Positions 42,541-52,451 of a DNA stretch of 64,000 bases are shown here, piece by piece. Each line of letters starts with the position of its first letter. Within the stretch, counting starts at the first letter, position 1. The position numbers and the translations under genes are program-made. Source of the DNA: Streptosporangiaceae bacterium (lineage in GTDB: Bacteria > Actinomycetota > Actinomycetes > Streptosporangiales > Streptosporangiaceae); contig JAOPYH010000385.1 of the NCBI GenBank assembly GCA_025964715.1, forward strand, positions 1-64,000, written 5' to 3'. The notes beneath the pieces were generated by a model. It was not told the origin of the DNA. It saw nothing but the letters and a program-made list of their open reading frames with translations, and did no database searches.

Positions 42541-44651
42541 GCACGGTAGAGACCTGGCGCTCGCTGCTGGCGAGCGAGGATGTGAACGCCGACGAGGTCG
42601 TGACCCGGGCACGGGTGCGGGACGTGGAGCTGCCGGGCGGCGCGGGCACGGTCGCACTGATCACCCTGGACAACGGGTTCGATCACACCAAGCCCAACAC
42701 CTTCGGGCCGCGCGGCCTGCTGGCGCTCAGCGACGCGCTGGACGAGGTGGCGGCCCGCGACGACCTCGCCGCCGTGGCGGTCACCGGCAAGCCGTTCATC
42801 TTCGCGGTGGGCGCCGACCTCAAGGGCGTTCCGGCCATCGCCGACCGCGAGCAGGCCGCGCTGATCGGCCGGCTCGGCCACGCGGTCTTCCGGCGCCTCG
42901 GCGAGCTGCCCATACCGTCGTTCGCCTTCGTGAACGGTGCCGCGATGGGCGGCGGCGTGGAGATCGCGCTGCACTGCGCCTACCGCACCATCTCCTCGGG
43001 TGTCCCCGCGCTCGCCCTGCCCGAGTGCTTCCTCGGCCTGGTGCCCGGATGGGGCGGGACCTTCCTGCTGCCGAACCTCATCGGCGCGGAGAAGGCCCTG
43101 AAGGTCATCATCGAGAACCCGCTGGCGCAGAACCGCATGCTCAAGGGGCCGCAGGCCTACGAGCTCGGGATCGCGGACGCGATGTTCGAGCCGGCCGACT
43201 TCCTGGAGGAGTCGCTGCGCTGGGCCGCCGGGGTCCTCACCGGCGAGATCACCGTGCCGCGGCCCGAGGTCGACCGGGGCGAGGTCTGGGACCAGGCCGT
43301 GGCGGGCGCCCGGTTCGCCGTCGAGGGGAAGCTGCACGGGGCCGCCCCGGCGCCGTACCGCGCCCTGGATCTGGTGGCCGCCGCGAAGACGGCGAGCCGC
43401 GACGAGGGGTTCGCCGCCGAGCAGGAGGCCCTCGCCGACCTGATCATGAGCGACGAGCTCCGCGCCGGCCTCTACTCCTTCGACCTGACCCAGAAGCGCG
43501 CCAAGCGGCCCGCCGGTGCTCCGGACAAGGCCCTGTCGCGCCCGGTCACCAAGGTGGGCGTCGTCGGCGCCGGCCTCATGGCCGGGCAGCTCGCGCTGCT
43601 GTTCGCCCGGCGCCTCGAGGTGCCTGTCATCATGACCGACCTGGACCAGGAGCGCCTCGACAAGGGCGTGGCCTATGCCCATGGCGAGATCGGCAAGCTG
43701 CTCGCCAAGGGACGGGTGTCCGCCGACAAGGCCGGCCGGCTGAAGTCCCTGATCTCCGGCTCCCTGACCAAGGATGCCTTCGCCGACGCCGACTTCGTGA
43801 TCGAGGCCGTCTTCGAGGACATGTCGGTCAAGCAGCAGGTGTTCAGAGAGGTCGAGGCCGTGGTGGGGCCGGGATGCGTCCTGGCCACCAACACCTCGTC
43901 ACTGTCGGTCACCGAGATGGCCGCACAGCTCGAGCACCCTGAGCGGGTCGTGGGTTTCCACTTCTTCAACCCCGTGGCGGTCCTGCCGCTGCTGGAGATC
44001 GTGCGCGGCGAGCGCACCGGCGACGAGGCCCTCGCGACCGCGTTCTCGGTCGGCAAGCAGCTGAAGAAGTCCTGCGTGCTGGTCAAGGACGCGCCCGCGT
44101 TCGTGGTGAACCGGCTGCTCACCCGCTTCCTCGGCGAGATCCTCACGGCCGTGGACGAGGGCACGCCGCTGGAGGTGGCCGACCGCTCCGTCGCGCCGCT
44201 GGGCCTGCCGATGTCGCCGTTCCTGCTGCTGCAGCTCGTCGGCCCGGCGGTCGCGCTGCACGTGGCCGAGACCCTGCAGGAGGCCTTCCCGGACCGCTAC
44301 CAGGTCTCCGACCGGCTCCGGAAGTTCGTCGCCTCGGGGCGGCCGGGCGTCTACGCCCCGGACTTCTCCATCGACCCGGAGGCCGCGGAGCTGTTCTCCG
44401 GCGGAGACCGGCCGGCCACCGAGGACGAGGTTCGGCAGCGGGCCGTCGAGGCGGTGGCCCAGGAGGTCAGGCTGATGCTCGACGAGGGCGTGGTCTCGGC
44501 CCCCGAGGACATCGACCTGTGCATGATCCTGGGTGCCGGCTGGCCGTTCCACCTCGGTGGCATCACGCCGTATCTCGACCGCGCCGGTGTGTCGGAGAAG
44601 GCAGGCGGCGGCCGGTTCCTGCGGCACGGCGTCGCGGATGTGCCTCGCTGA
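42537..44651 (+). CDS. fadB: Fatty-acid oxidation complex alpha subunit (enoyl-CoA hydratase / 3-hydroxyacyl-CoA dehydrogenase)
   Basis: A 704-aa bifunctional enzyme. The crotonase half is at residues about 20-330 (FAVGADLKGVPAIADREQAA; FVNGAAMGGGVEIALHCAYR). The NAD-binding 3-hydroxyacyl-CoA dehydrogenase half starts near 335 (VTKVGVVGAGLMAGQLALLF). The dehydrogenase motif is RVVGFHFFNPVAVLPLLEIV near 475 with the catalytic His, and its C-terminal helical domains are complete. GTGA overlap with fadA gives coupled translation, as expected for the two subunits of one beta-oxidation complex. Confidence 0.95.
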   Translation: MSTVETWRSLLASEDVNADEVVTRARVRDVELPGGAGTVALITLDNGFDHTKPNTFGPRGLLALSDALDEVAARDDLAAVAVTGKPFIFAVGADLKGVPAIADREQAALIGRLGHAVFRRLGELPIPSFAFVNGAAMGGGVEIALHCAYRTISSGVPALALPECFLGLVPGWGGTFLLPNLIGAEKALKVIIENPLAQNRMLKGPQAYELGIADAMFEPADFLEESLRWAAGVLTGEITVPRPEVDRGEVWDQAVAGARFAVEGKLHGAAPAPYRALDLVAAAKTASRDEGFAAEQEALADLIMSDELRAGLYSFDLTQKRAKRPAGAPDKALSRPVTKVGVVGAGLMAGQLALLFARRLEVPVIMTDLDQERLDKGVAYAHGEIGKLLAKGRVSADKAGRLKSLISGSLTKDAFADADFVIEAVFEDMSVKQQVFREVEAVVGPGCVLATNTSSLSVTEMAAQLEHPERVVGFHFFNPVAVLPLLEIVRGERTGDEALATAFSVGKQLKKSCVLVKDAPAFVVNRLLTRFLGEILTAVDEGTPLEVADRSVAPLGLPMSPFLLLQLVGPAVALHVAETLQEAFPDRYQVSDRLRKFVASGRPGVYAPDFSIDPEAAELFSGGDRPATEDEVRQRAVEAVAQEVRLMLDEGVVSAPEDIDLCMILGAGWPFHLGGITPYLDRAGVSEKAGGGRFLRHGVADVPR

Positions 44652-44675
44652 CACCGAGGCCACTGCAGGTAGGAG

Positions 44676-44702
44676 GGGTCGTCCCCGCGGGGACGACCCT
44701 TC
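44676..44702 (+). terminator. Hairpin terminator after fadAB
   Basis: GGGTCGTCCCC at 44676-44686 pairs with GGGGACGACCC at 44689-44699, with only GC between the perfect 11-bp arms and TT after. It begins 25 bp downstream of the fadB stop. The stem is long enough to stop transcription even with the short T-tract. Confidence 0.8.
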
Positions 44703-44782
44703 CGCCGATTCGAGCGCTAGTGGAATGATTACTGTTCACCCTCGGCTACCGTACGTTGCACAGCCGTTTCTGGAGGCGCCAC

Positions 44783-46246
44783 ATGAGCCTGTTCCGTACG
44801 ATGCCGGTCGAACGGTCCATACGGGAGACCGAGGAATCAAAGCACCGGCTCCGTAAGGACCTGTCCGCTCTGGACCTGACGGTCTTCGGGGTCGGCGTCA
44901 TCATCGGCACCGGCATCTTCGTCCTCACCGGCCAGGTCGCCCGGGAGAAGGCCGGCCCGGCCGTGGCCATCTCCTTCGCCGTCGCCGCGGTCGTATGCGG
45001 GCTCGCCGCCCTGTGCTATGCCGAGTTCGCCTCCACGGTCCCGGTCGCGGGTTCGGCCTACACCTTCTCCTACGCCACGATCGGCGAGTTCCCGGCCTGG
45101 ATCATCGGCTGGGACCTGATCCTGGAGCTGGCGCTCGGCGCGGCCGTGGTGGCGGTCGGCTGGTCCGGCTACGCCAAGTCGCTCCTGAACGGCTTGGGGC
45201 TCCATCTACCGGAGTCCATAGCCGGAGAGGGGGCGACGTTCAACATCCCGGCGGTGCTGGTGGTGGCGGCCGTGACCGCACTGCTGGTCGTCGGGATCAA
45301 GATCTCCTCCAGGCTCAACGCGATCATCGTGACCATCAAGATCGCGGTGGTCCTCATGGTCATCGTGGCCGGCTCCTTCTTCATCAAGGCCTCGAACTAC
45401 ACCCCGTTCGTCCCGAAGGCCCACCCCACGCCGTCCGTCGAGGGCGTGAAGGCGCCGCTGCTGCAGGTCCTGTTCGGCTTCACCCCGGTGAGCTTCGGCT
45501 GGTTCGGCATCTTCGCCGCGGTGGCCGTCGTGTTCTTCGCCTTCATCGGCTTCGACGTCGTCGCCACCGCCGCCGAGGAGGCCCGCAGGCCCCAGCGCGA
45601 CCTGCCGATCGCCATCATCGGCTCGCTGGTGATCTGCACGACCCTCTATATCCTGGTCTCGCTGGTGCTCGTCGGCATGGTCAACTACAGCAGGCTGAGC
45701 GCCGACGCCCCGTTGGCGGACGCCTTCAAGGCCGTGGGCCACCCGGGGTTCGCCACGATCGTGAGCATCGGCGCGCTGGCCGGGCTCACCACCGTGGTCC
45801 TCATCCTGCTGCTCGGCCAGAGCCGGGTCTTCTTCGCCATGAGCCGTGACGGGCTGCTGCCGGCCTGGCTGGCGGCGGTGCACCCCCGCTTCGGCACGCC
45901 CTACCGCTCCACGATCATCATGGGCGCCGTCGTGGCGGTCATGGCCGGGCTGATCCCGCTGTCCGCGCTGGCCGAGCTGGTCAACATCGGCACACTGTTC
46001 GCCTTCGTCCTCGTGTCCGTGGGGGTGGTGGTCCTGCGCCGGACCCGGCCGGATCTGCCGCGCTCCTTCCGCACCCCGCTCGTTCCGCTGGTCCCGGCAC
46101 TGTCGGTGCTCGGCTGCCTGTTCGTGATGTTGAACCTGCCGGTCGAGACCTGGCTGCGGTTCGCCGCCTGGATGGTGGTCGGCTCGGTGATCTACTTCGT
46201 GTACGGCCGCCGGCACAGCAGGCTCGAGACCGTCAAGCACATCTGA
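44783..46246 (+). CDS. APC-family amino acid permease (CAT-like)
   Basis: A 487-aa transporter with about 12 membrane segments. The APC signature FGVGVIIGTGIFVLTGQVAR is near residue 35. GSAYTFSYATIGEFPAWIIG is near 90, and GFDVVATAAEEARRPQRDLP near 255 is the typical TM6-loop of cationic amino acid transporters. GQSRVFFAMSRDGLLPAW near 345 is also typical. ATG 44783 follows GGAGG by seven bases. The N-terminal ETEESKHRLRKDLSALDL is the usual pre-TM helix. The amino acid carried is not known. Confidence 0.92.
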   Translation: MSLFRTMPVERSIRETEESKHRLRKDLSALDLTVFGVGVIIGTGIFVLTGQVAREKAGPAVAISFAVAAVVCGLAALCYAEFASTVPVAGSAYTFSYATIGEFPAWIIGWDLILELALGAAVVAVGWSGYAKSLLNGLGLHLPESIAGEGATFNIPAVLVVAAVTALLVVGIKISSRLNAIIVTIKIAVVLMVIVAGSFFIKASNYTPFVPKAHPTPSVEGVKAPLLQVLFGFTPVSFGWFGIFAAVAVVFFAFIGFDVVATAAEEARRPQRDLPIAIIGSLVICTTLYILVSLVLVGMVNYSRLSADAPLADAFKAVGHPGFATIVSIGALAGLTTVVLILLLGQSRVFFAMSRDGLLPAWLAAVHPRFGTPYRSTIIMGAVVAVMAGLIPLSALAELVNIGTLFAFVLVSVGVVVLRRTRPDLPRSFRTPLVPLVPALSVLGCLFVMLNLPVETWLRFAAWMVVGSVIYFVYGRRHSRLETVKHI

Positions 46247-46311
46247 TCAAGGCCGCGACCGTGGGCTTGCGCACATAGGCGTAGTAGGTGTTCGGCCCTA
46301 CAGTGGGCACA

Positions 46312-47688
46312 ATGCGAGGTGTGGCGGACCAAACTCCTTTGCGCGTGGCGGTCATCGGCGCCGGGCCGGCCGGTCTCTATGCGGCCGAGGCCCTGGTCAA
46401 ACAGACCGGCGAACAGGTGCGGGTCGACGTCTTCGACCGGCTGCCGACACCATACGGGCTGGTGCGGTACGGCGTCGCACCCGACCACAAAGCCCTCAAG
46501 TCCATCGCGCGCTACCTGCAGCGGGTGCTCGAGCACCCCGCCGTGCGGTTCTTCGGCTGCGTCGAGCTGGGTCGCGACATCACGCGCTCGGAGCTGCTGT
46601 CCTGCTACGACGCGGTGATCTATTCCACCGGCGCGATGGTCGACCGGCACCTGGGCATCCCCGGTGAGGATCTGCCCGGCAGCATCGCCGCCACGGACTT
46701 CGTGAACTGGTATTGCGGGCACCCCGACGCCGCCGGCCACCACTTCGATCTGAGCGCCGAGGAGGTCGCGATCATCGGCGTCGGCAACGTCGCCGTCGAC
46801 GTGGCCCGCATCCTGGCCAAGACGGCCGAGGAACTGCGTGAGACCGACGTGCCGCAGGACGCCCTCGAGGCGCTGTCCACCAGCGGCGTACGCAGGATCC
46901 ACATGATCGGCCGTCGTGGCCCGGCCCAGGCGAAGTTCACCACCAAGGAGGCGCGGGAGCTCGGGGAGCTGCCGCACGCCGCCATCCACGTACGTCCCGA
47001 GGATCTGGACCTCGACGCGGCCGACCCGACGGGAGCGAGCTCGAGGCTGGCCGAATCCGACCGGATCGTGCGGGGCAACATCAAGGCCATGCGCCCCTGG
47101 GCGGAGCCGCCCTCGGGTGACCGGCCACGCCGCATCGACCTGCGATTCTGGCGCGCGCCCGTCGAGATCCTCGGGTCGGACCGCGTGGAGGCGCTGCGGC
47201 TGGAACGGACCCGTCTGAACGAGGAGGGCCGGGTCACCGGGACCGGGGTCTACGAGACCCTGCCGGTCGGCATGGTGCTCCGCTCGGTGGGATACCAGAG
47301 CCTGCCCCTGACGGGGATCCCGTTCGACGAGCGCTCCCATGTCGTGCCGAACGCGGCCGGCCGCATCCTCGGCGCGGACGGGCGGGTGGTGCCACGGGAG
47401 TACGTCGCCGGCTGGATCAAGCGCGGCCCTACCGGGGTCGTCGGCACCAACAAGTCCGACGCGGTCGAGACCGTGCGGGCGCTGCTCGCCGACCTCGGCG
47501 CGCTGGAGCATCCCCGGCCCGGACAGCAGATCGAGTCGCTGCTCGAGGCTCGCGGCGTGCCGGTGGTGACCTACGCCGACTGGCTCAACCTCGACGCCGC
47601 CGAGATCGGGCTGGCGCGGTCACTGGAGCGTGGCGAACGGGTGAAGCTGGGCCGGTGGGGGGCCATGCGCGCCGCCTGCCACCCCTAG
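46312..47688 (+). CDS. Ferredoxin/adrenodoxin-type NADP+ reductase (FprA-like)
   Basis: A 458-aa two-domain flavoprotein. The FAD motif is VAVIGAGPAGLYAAEALVKQ at the N terminus. FDRLPTPYGLVRYGVAPDHK is near residue 43, and the NADP motif AIIGVGNVAVDVARILAKT is near 155. RGPTGVVGTNKSDAVETVRA near 370 is the adrenodoxin-reductase C-terminal signature. It moves electrons between NADPH and ferredoxin, and could feed the sulfite reductase 37 kb away (inference). ATG 46312 lies seven bases after TACAGT, so a leaderless transcript is likely; GTG 46321 is an alternative. Confidence 0.93.
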   Translation: MRGVADQTPLRVAVIGAGPAGLYAAEALVKQTGEQVRVDVFDRLPTPYGLVRYGVAPDHKALKSIARYLQRVLEHPAVRFFGCVELGRDITRSELLSCYDAVIYSTGAMVDRHLGIPGEDLPGSIAATDFVNWYCGHPDAAGHHFDLSAEEVAIIGVGNVAVDVARILAKTAEELRETDVPQDALEALSTSGVRRIHMIGRRGPAQAKFTTKEARELGELPHAAIHVRPEDLDLDAADPTGASSRLAESDRIVRGNIKAMRPWAEPPSGDRPRRIDLRFWRAPVEILGSDRVEALRLERTRLNEEGRVTGTGVYETLPVGMVLRSVGYQSLPLTGIPFDERSHVVPNAAGRILGADGRVVPREYVAGWIKRGPTGVVGTNKSDAVETVRALLADLGALEHPRPGQQIESLLEARGVPVVTYADWLNLDAAEIGLARSLERGERVKLGRWGAMRAACHP

Positions 47689-47892
47689 CCGCCCCTTGCC
47701 GTCCGCCCTCTGAGACTCCACAGATGCCACCTTCCTGGCATTACGGAACTGACCACCCTTTAACTGGACAACCCCGGTAAAAATTTTCGGCCGATATAGC
47801 GGTGGCCGTCCACCTGTGGCGCTCGATTCGTACGAAGCTCCGGGCGAATGCCGCCAAAGGCACGGCTGAGCGGAATGTGCGCCGGGGAAATG

Positions 47893-47922
47893 GTGACGTG
47901 CCCACGAGTCGGGCGCTACGGT
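47893..47922 (+). promoter_or_regulatory. Candidate promoter (GTGACG-N18-TACGGT) for a leaderless transcript
   Basis: GTGACG at 47893-47898 and TACGGT at 47917-47922 match the actinobacterial TTGACN and TANNNT boxes with an 18-bp spacer. The GTG at 47929 lies six bases after the -10 box, placing it at the transcript 5' end. This decides the start of the downstream gene. Confidence 0.45.
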
Positions 47923-47928
47923 GCGTTA

Positions 47929-48294
47929 GTGCCCGACGGTCTCGAGCTGTACGGATTCCCCGCGCCCGGACAAGTGCCCCAGTTGAGGTGGCTGGGCCCG
48001 GACTATGTCGCCGTGCTGCTCCGGGATCTGTCCCGCGGCCTGCGCCGTCAGGACGCCGGGACCGTCGTGATGGGGGTGCACTGCGAGGGCACGCCGATGT
48101 TCAAGGTCTCCACCGATGGGATCGGCATGATCCGCGCGCACGACGCGGGATTCACGCTGCAGGTCTTCATCAAGGACGGCACCGGACGCCCTTGGCGGCT
48201 CCGCGGCCGATGGACCTACGTCGGACGCGACCTCGGCACGGCCGGCGCCTCCGTCACCCACTACTGGGAGCTGTTCTCCGCCGACGGAGTCTGA
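47929..48294 (+). CDS. Hypothetical protein
   Basis: A 121-aa protein that starts [19 protein letters not shown] and ends in an aromatic-rich beta-like region ([23 protein letters not shown]). The composition is that of a small soluble globular protein, and no motif is recognised. The GTG at 47929 is chosen because a TANNNT box ends six bases earlier; a longer frame begins at ATG 47875 without a clear ribosome-binding site. It converges on dxs with a 34-bp overlap of 3' ends. Confidence 0.65.
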   Translation: MPDGLELYGFPAPGQVPQLRWLGPDYVAVLLRDLSRGLRRQDAGTVVMGVHCEGTPMFKVSTDGIGMIRAHDAGFTLQVFIKDGTGRPWRLRGRWTYVGRDLGTAGASVTHYWELFSADGV

Positions 48295-50213
48295 GGTCGG
48301 CCGGCCGTCGTGTGCGCCGGCTCCTCGACGTGGGTCACGTGGGCCACGGCCTCGGTGATGTCGCGCGCGAGGGCCTGCGGCGTGAGCCCGATGTCGCTGA
48401 GGATCTGGCCGCGCTTGGCGTGGTCGAGGAACTCCTGCGGGATGCCGAACGTCCGTACCGGGGTGTCGACCCCGGCGTCGCGCAGCAGGCGCGCGACGGC
48501 GTCGCCGACCGCTCCGACCCGGCCGTTGTCCTCGATGACGGCCATGAGGCTGTGCTCCCGCGCGGCCTCGATGAGCGCCGGGTCGAGCGGCTTCACCCAG
48601 CGCGGGTCCACCACGGTGACCCCGATGCCGTGCGCGGAGAGCCGATCACCCACCTCGACCCCGGGGCCGGCCATCGAGCCGACCGCCACGATCAGGACGC
48701 TGGCGCCGTTGGAGCCGGTATGCCGGGCCAGCACGTCCGTGCCGCCGAGGGCGTCGACGGCCTCGATGTCCTCGGCGACCGGCCCCTTGGGAAACCGGAG
48801 CGCGGTCGGGCCGTCGGACACCGCGACACACTCACGCAGCAGCTCGCGCAGCCGGGAGCCGTCACGGGGGACGGCGACCCGCATCCCTGGCACCAGCTGC
48901 AGGATCGACAGGTCCCACATGCCGTTGTGGCTCGCGCCGTCGTCCCCGGTCACGCCGGCCCGGTCCAGCACGAAGGTCACGGGCTGCCTGTGCAGCGCGA
49001 CGTCCATGAGCATCTGGTCGAAGGCCCGGTTGAGGAACGTGGCGTAGAGCGCCACGACCGGGTGCATGCCGCCGATGGCCAGACCCGCGGCGGACGTCAC
49101 GGCGTGCTGCTCGGCGATGCCCACGTCGTAGGTCCGCTCCGGATAGGCCTCGCCGAACGGCGCCAGCCCCACCGGGTGGAGCATGGCGGCGGTGATGGCC
49201 ACGATGTCCGGCCGGTCGGCCCCGATCTCGACCATCTCCTGGCCGAACACATTGGTCCAGCCCGGGCCGCCCTTGGGCAGCTGCTTGCCCGTGGCGGGGT
49301 CGAAGGCGCCCCCGCCATGCATGCGGTCCTCTTCGTCGTTCTCGGCGGGCGCGTAGCCGAAGCCCTTGCGGGTGATGCAGTGCACGATCACCGGGCCGCC
49401 GAACCGGCGGGCCTTGCGGAGCGCGTGCTCGACCGCGTCCTCGTCGTGACCGTCGATCGGCCCCACGTACTTCAGGCCGAGGTCCTCGAACATCGCCTGG
49501 GGCTGCAGGACGTCCTTGAGCCCCTTCTTTATGCCGTGCAGCGCCTCGTAGGCCAGGTGACCCACGACCGGCGCCTTGGGCACGGTCTTCTTGATCAGGT
49601 CGAGCACGTGCTCGTACCCCTGCGTCACCCGCAGGTCGGCGAGGTGGCTGGCCAGGCCGCCGATGGTCGGGGAGTACGACCGCCCGTTGTCGTTGACGAT
49701 GATGATGACCGGCCGGTCCCGGCCTTCGGCGATGTTGTTCAGCGCCTCCCAGCACATCCCGCCGGTCAGCGCACCGTCGCCGACCACGGCGACGACCGTG
49801 CGGTCACGCTCGCCGCGCAGCTCATAGGCCTTGGCGAGCCCATCCGCGTAGGACAGCGCGGTGGAGGCGTGCGAGTTCTCGATGATGTCGTGCTCGGACT
49901 CGGCCCGGCTGGGGTAGCCGGAGAGTCCGCCGCGCTGACGCAGTCGCCCGAACCCCTCCTGGCGGCCGGTGAGCAGCTTGTGGACGTACGCCTGGTGTCC
50001 GGTGTCGAAGAGGATCTTGTCGCGGGGGGAGTCGAACACGCGGTGGAGCGCGATGGTCAGCTCCACCGCCCCGAGGTTCGGGCCGAGGTGCCCTCCCGAC
50101 TTGGACACCGCGTCGACGAGGAAGTCACGGATCTCACCCGCGAGCTGGGGCAACTGTGCGGGGTCCAGTCGCTTGAGGTCCTCGGGACCTCGAATGGACG
50201 TCAACAGGCTCAC
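48261..50213 (-). CDS. dxs: 1-deoxy-D-xylulose-5-phosphate synthase
   Basis: A 650-aa thiamine-diphosphate enzyme that condenses pyruvate and glyceraldehyde 3-phosphate, the entry to the MEP isoprenoid pathway. [20 protein letters not shown] is near residue 41. The ThDP motif [20 protein letters not shown] is near 150, with [20 protein letters not shown] near 175. The transketolase pyrimidine domain has [19 protein letters not shown] near 365 and [20 protein letters not shown] near 410. ATG 50213 is followed by the usual [16 protein letters not shown]. It is divergent from idi, so both ends of IPP/DMAPP supply are here. Confidence 0.95.
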   Translation of the reverse strand: MSLLTSIRGPEDLKRLDPAQLPQLAGEIRDFLVDAVSKSGGHLGPNLGAVELTIALHRVFDSPRDKILFDTGHQAYVHKLLTGRQEGFGRLRQRGGLSGYPSRAESEHDIIENSHASTALSYADGLAKAYELRGERDRTVVAVVGDGALTGGMCWEALNNIAEGRDRPVIIIVNDNGRSYSPTIGGLASHLADLRVTQGYEHVLDLIKKTVPKAPVVGHLAYEALHGIKKGLKDVLQPQAMFEDLGLKYVGPIDGHDEDAVEHALRKARRFGGPVIVHCITRKGFGYAPAENDEEDRMHGGGAFDPATGKQLPKGGPGWTNVFGQEMVEIGADRPDIVAITAAMLHPVGLAPFGEAYPERTYDVGIAEQHAVTSAAGLAIGGMHPVVALYATFLNRAFDQMLMDVALHRQPVTFVLDRAGVTGDDGASHNGMWDLSILQLVPGMRVAVPRDGSRLRELLRECVAVSDGPTALRFPKGPVAEDIEAVDALGGTDVLARHTGSNGASVLIVAVGSMAGPGVEVGDRLSAHGIGVTVVDPRWVKPLDPALIEAAREHSLMAVIEDNGRVGAVGDAVARLLRDAGVDTPVRTFGIPQEFLDHAKRGQILSDIGLTPQALARDITEAVAHVTHVEEPAHTTAGRPQTPSAENSSQ

Positions 50214-50363
50214 ATGCGCTCCTCGGATCAGAGACGACCTCGGCTCTGACTATTGGACGCACCGAGTTTAGTGGTGGTTGACGGCTCGGCTGCGCCGGGA
50301 GCCGGATCTGTAAGGATCTTCGCACGGATCCGAGCATGCCGCCGATGGAGGTAGGACAGAGCT

Positions 50364-50948
50364 ATGGCCGAAGAGGAGATCGTGCTGCTCGACCAGGCGG
50401 GTGCGGCGATCGGGACCGCGCCCAAGGCCGCGAGCCACCATCGCGACACCCCGTACCACCTCGCCTTCTCGTGTTACCTCGTGGACGAGGCCGGACGCGT
50501 GCTCATCACCCAGCGGGCCCACCACAAGGCGACCTGGCCGTCGGTGTGGACCAACAGCTGCTGCGGCCACCCCGCGCCGGGCGAGGGCCTGCGGGAGGCG
50601 GTGCTCCGCCGGCTGCGGGACGAGCTCGGGGTCTTCGCGGAGAACCTCACACCGCTGCTGCCGGAGTTCTCCTACCGTGCCGAGATGGACAACGGCGTGG
50701 TAGAGCATGAGCGCTGTCCGGTCGTACGGGCCCTCTACCGGGCTCCCGTGAGCGGCCCGGTCCGGCCGAACCCCGAGGAGGTCGCGGCGGCCGGGTGGCG
50801 GACCTGGGACGAGTGCCTGGAACTGGCCGGGCGGCCGGAGTCCTCCCCGTGGTACCGGCTGCAGATCGCCCGGCTCGCGCCCCTCGGGCCGCCGGCGCGC
50901 TGGCCCGCGGCCTCCGAGGCGCTGCTGCCGCCGGCCCTCGGGTGGTAG
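50364..50948 (+). CDS. idi: Isopentenyl-diphosphate delta-isomerase, type I
   Basis: A 194-aa Nudix-fold isomerase that interconverts IPP and DMAPP. The catalytic Cys is in WTNSCCGHPAPGEGLREAVL near residue 67 and the Glu in AEMDNGVVEHERCPVV near 115. YHLAFSCYLVDEAGRVLITQ near 33 and HHKATWPSVW near 57 are type I signatures. The start follows GGAGGT by 11 bases. It is divergent from dxs with 150 bp between starts. No carotenoid or terpene synthase gene is in the window. Confidence 0.95.
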   Translation: MAEEEIVLLDQAGAAIGTAPKAASHHRDTPYHLAFSCYLVDEAGRVLITQRAHHKATWPSVWTNSCCGHPAPGEGLREAVLRRLRDELGVFAENLTPLLPEFSYRAEMDNGVVEHERCPVVRALYRAPVSGPVRPNPEEVAAAGWRTWDECLELAGRPESSPWYRLQIARLAPLGPPARWPAASEALLPPALGW

Positions 50949-50973
50949 CGCTTTACATGATCACGGGAGGGTA

Positions 50974-51012
50974 ACAAGGGTTGATTTGGGCGCTCCTTAA
51001 GCACACCCTTGT
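50974..51012. repeat. Inverted repeat between idi and the sugar ABC operon
   Basis: ACAAGGGT at 50974-50981 is the exact reverse complement of ACCCTTGT at 51005-51012, with 23 bases between. It begins 26 bp after the idi stop and ends 97 bp before the solute-binding-protein gene. It could be the idi terminator or a two-site operator for sugar control; I cannot separate these. Confidence 0.45.
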
Positions 51013-51109
51013 CCCCACGTGCTCGCACCCGCACCATCGGCACCAGCCGTACCCATCCGTTCGGTGGAGCCGCCCAGGGTCATAGCGAGACTTCCGAAGG
51101 GACATGGCG

Positions 51110-52402
51110 ATGCGACGACGGTGGACCGCGGTCGCCGCGGTAGCGCTGAGCGGCGTTCTGGTCGCGAGCGGCTGCGGCGGGGGCGACAAGGGCGGCGGCA
51201 GCGGCGGCAAGACCAAGGTCGAGGTCTTCTCCTGGTGGACCGGTCCAGGTGAGGCGGACGGCCTCGCGGCGATGAAGGACGACTTCGAGAAGAAGAACAC
51301 CACCATCCGGTTCGACAACGCGGCCATCGCCGGTGGCTCGGGCACGCAGGCCAAGGCAGTGCTGGCCAGCCGTCTTCAGAACCGGCAGCCGCCGGACTCC
51401 TTCCAGGGTCACGCCGGCGCGGAGCTGCTCGACTACATCAAGGCCGCCCAGATCGAGCCGCTGGACTCCTTCTATGACCAGAACGGGCTCCGTCAGGTCT
51501 ATCCGCAGCAGCTCCTGGACCAGATCAGCTACCAGGGCCACATCTACTCGGTCCCGGTGAACATCCACCGGTCCAACGTCCTGTGGTACAACCCCTCGGT
51601 GCTGAAGCAGGCGGGTGTGGCGGCGGCGCCGAAGACGATCGCCGAGTTCATCACCGCGCTCAAGGCCGTCAAGGACAAGACCAAGCAGGTCCCGCTGTCC
51701 CTCGGCGCCCAGTGGACCGCCGACCACCTGCTCGAGAATGTGCTGCTGGGCGACCTCGGCACCGACGGCTACAACGCGCTGTGGAAGCCGGGTGCCGCCT
51801 GGAGCAGCCCCCAGGTCACCAAGGCGCTGCAGGACTTCGCCGAGATCATGAAGTACACCACCTTCGAGGCGGCCTCCACGGACTGGCAGGGCGCCGCCAA
51901 GGCGGTCGTCGACGGCAAGGCCGCCTTCAACATCATGGGCGACTGGGCCTACGGCTACTTCATCGGCTCCGCGCCGAACGGCCTGGGCAAGAAGGCCGAC
52001 GTGGACTTCAAGTGGGCCGCGGCGCCGGGCACCGACGGCACCTACCTCTGGCTCTCCGACAGCTTCACGCTGCCGCGCAACGCGCCGCACAAGGCCGCGG
52101 CCACCGCGTGGCTCAAGGAGGCCGCGAGCAAGGAGGGCCAGGACCTCTTCAACCCCAAGAAGGGCTCCATACCCGCCCGCAAGGACGGCGACAAGTCCCT
52201 CTACACCGGCTATCTGTCCTGGGCGTTCCAGCAGTGGCAGTCGCCCTCGACCAAGCTGGCCGGATCGTTCTGGCACGGTGTGACGGCCAACAACAAGTGG
52301 CACACCGACGTCGACACCGCGGTGGGCCTGTTCCTGCAGAGCAAGAACGTCCCCGGGCTCCAGTCCGCCCTGGTCACGGCCGCGAAGAACGACGCTCAAT
52401 GA
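51110..52402 (+). CDS. ABC sugar transporter solute-binding lipoprotein
   Basis: A 430-aa binding protein with a lipoprotein signal: RRRWTAVAAVALSGVLVASG followed by the lipobox cysteine at about residue 22, then a Gly-rich tether. The mature domain begins KVEVFSWWTGPGEADGLAAM, typical of glucose/mannose-type (GtsA-like) family 1 proteins. LASRLQNRQPPDSFQGHAGA is near 80 and AFNIMGDWAYGYFIG near 275. ATG 51110 has AAGGGA seven bases upstream; ATG 51104 is too close. First gene of an importer operon. The exact sugar is inference. Confidence 0.92.
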   Translation: MRRRWTAVAAVALSGVLVASGCGGGDKGGGSGGKTKVEVFSWWTGPGEADGLAAMKDDFEKKNTTIRFDNAAIAGGSGTQAKAVLASRLQNRQPPDSFQGHAGAELLDYIKAAQIEPLDSFYDQNGLRQVYPQQLLDQISYQGHIYSVPVNIHRSNVLWYNPSVLKQAGVAAAPKTIAEFITALKAVKDKTKQVPLSLGAQWTADHLLENVLLGDLGTDGYNALWKPGAAWSSPQVTKALQDFAEIMKYTTFEAASTDWQGAAKAVVDGKAAFNIMGDWAYGYFIGSAPNGLGKKADVDFKWAAAPGTDGTYLWLSDSFTLPRNAPHKAAATAWLKEAASKEGQDLFNPKKGSIPARKDGDKSLYTGYLSWAFQQWQSPSTKLAGSFWHGVTANNKWHTDVDTAVGLFLQSKNVPGLQSALVTAAKNDAQ

Positions 52403-52451
52403 CCGACGTCTCCGCGAACGACTGCGACATCACGGCCGAAGGAGCGTGATC

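Noticed and set aside
50987..50999. A CebR/MalR-like LacI operator (TTGGGCGCTCCTT) before the sugar importer
   Set aside because: It lacks the symmetric TGGGAGCGCTCCCA form; only part of one half matches.
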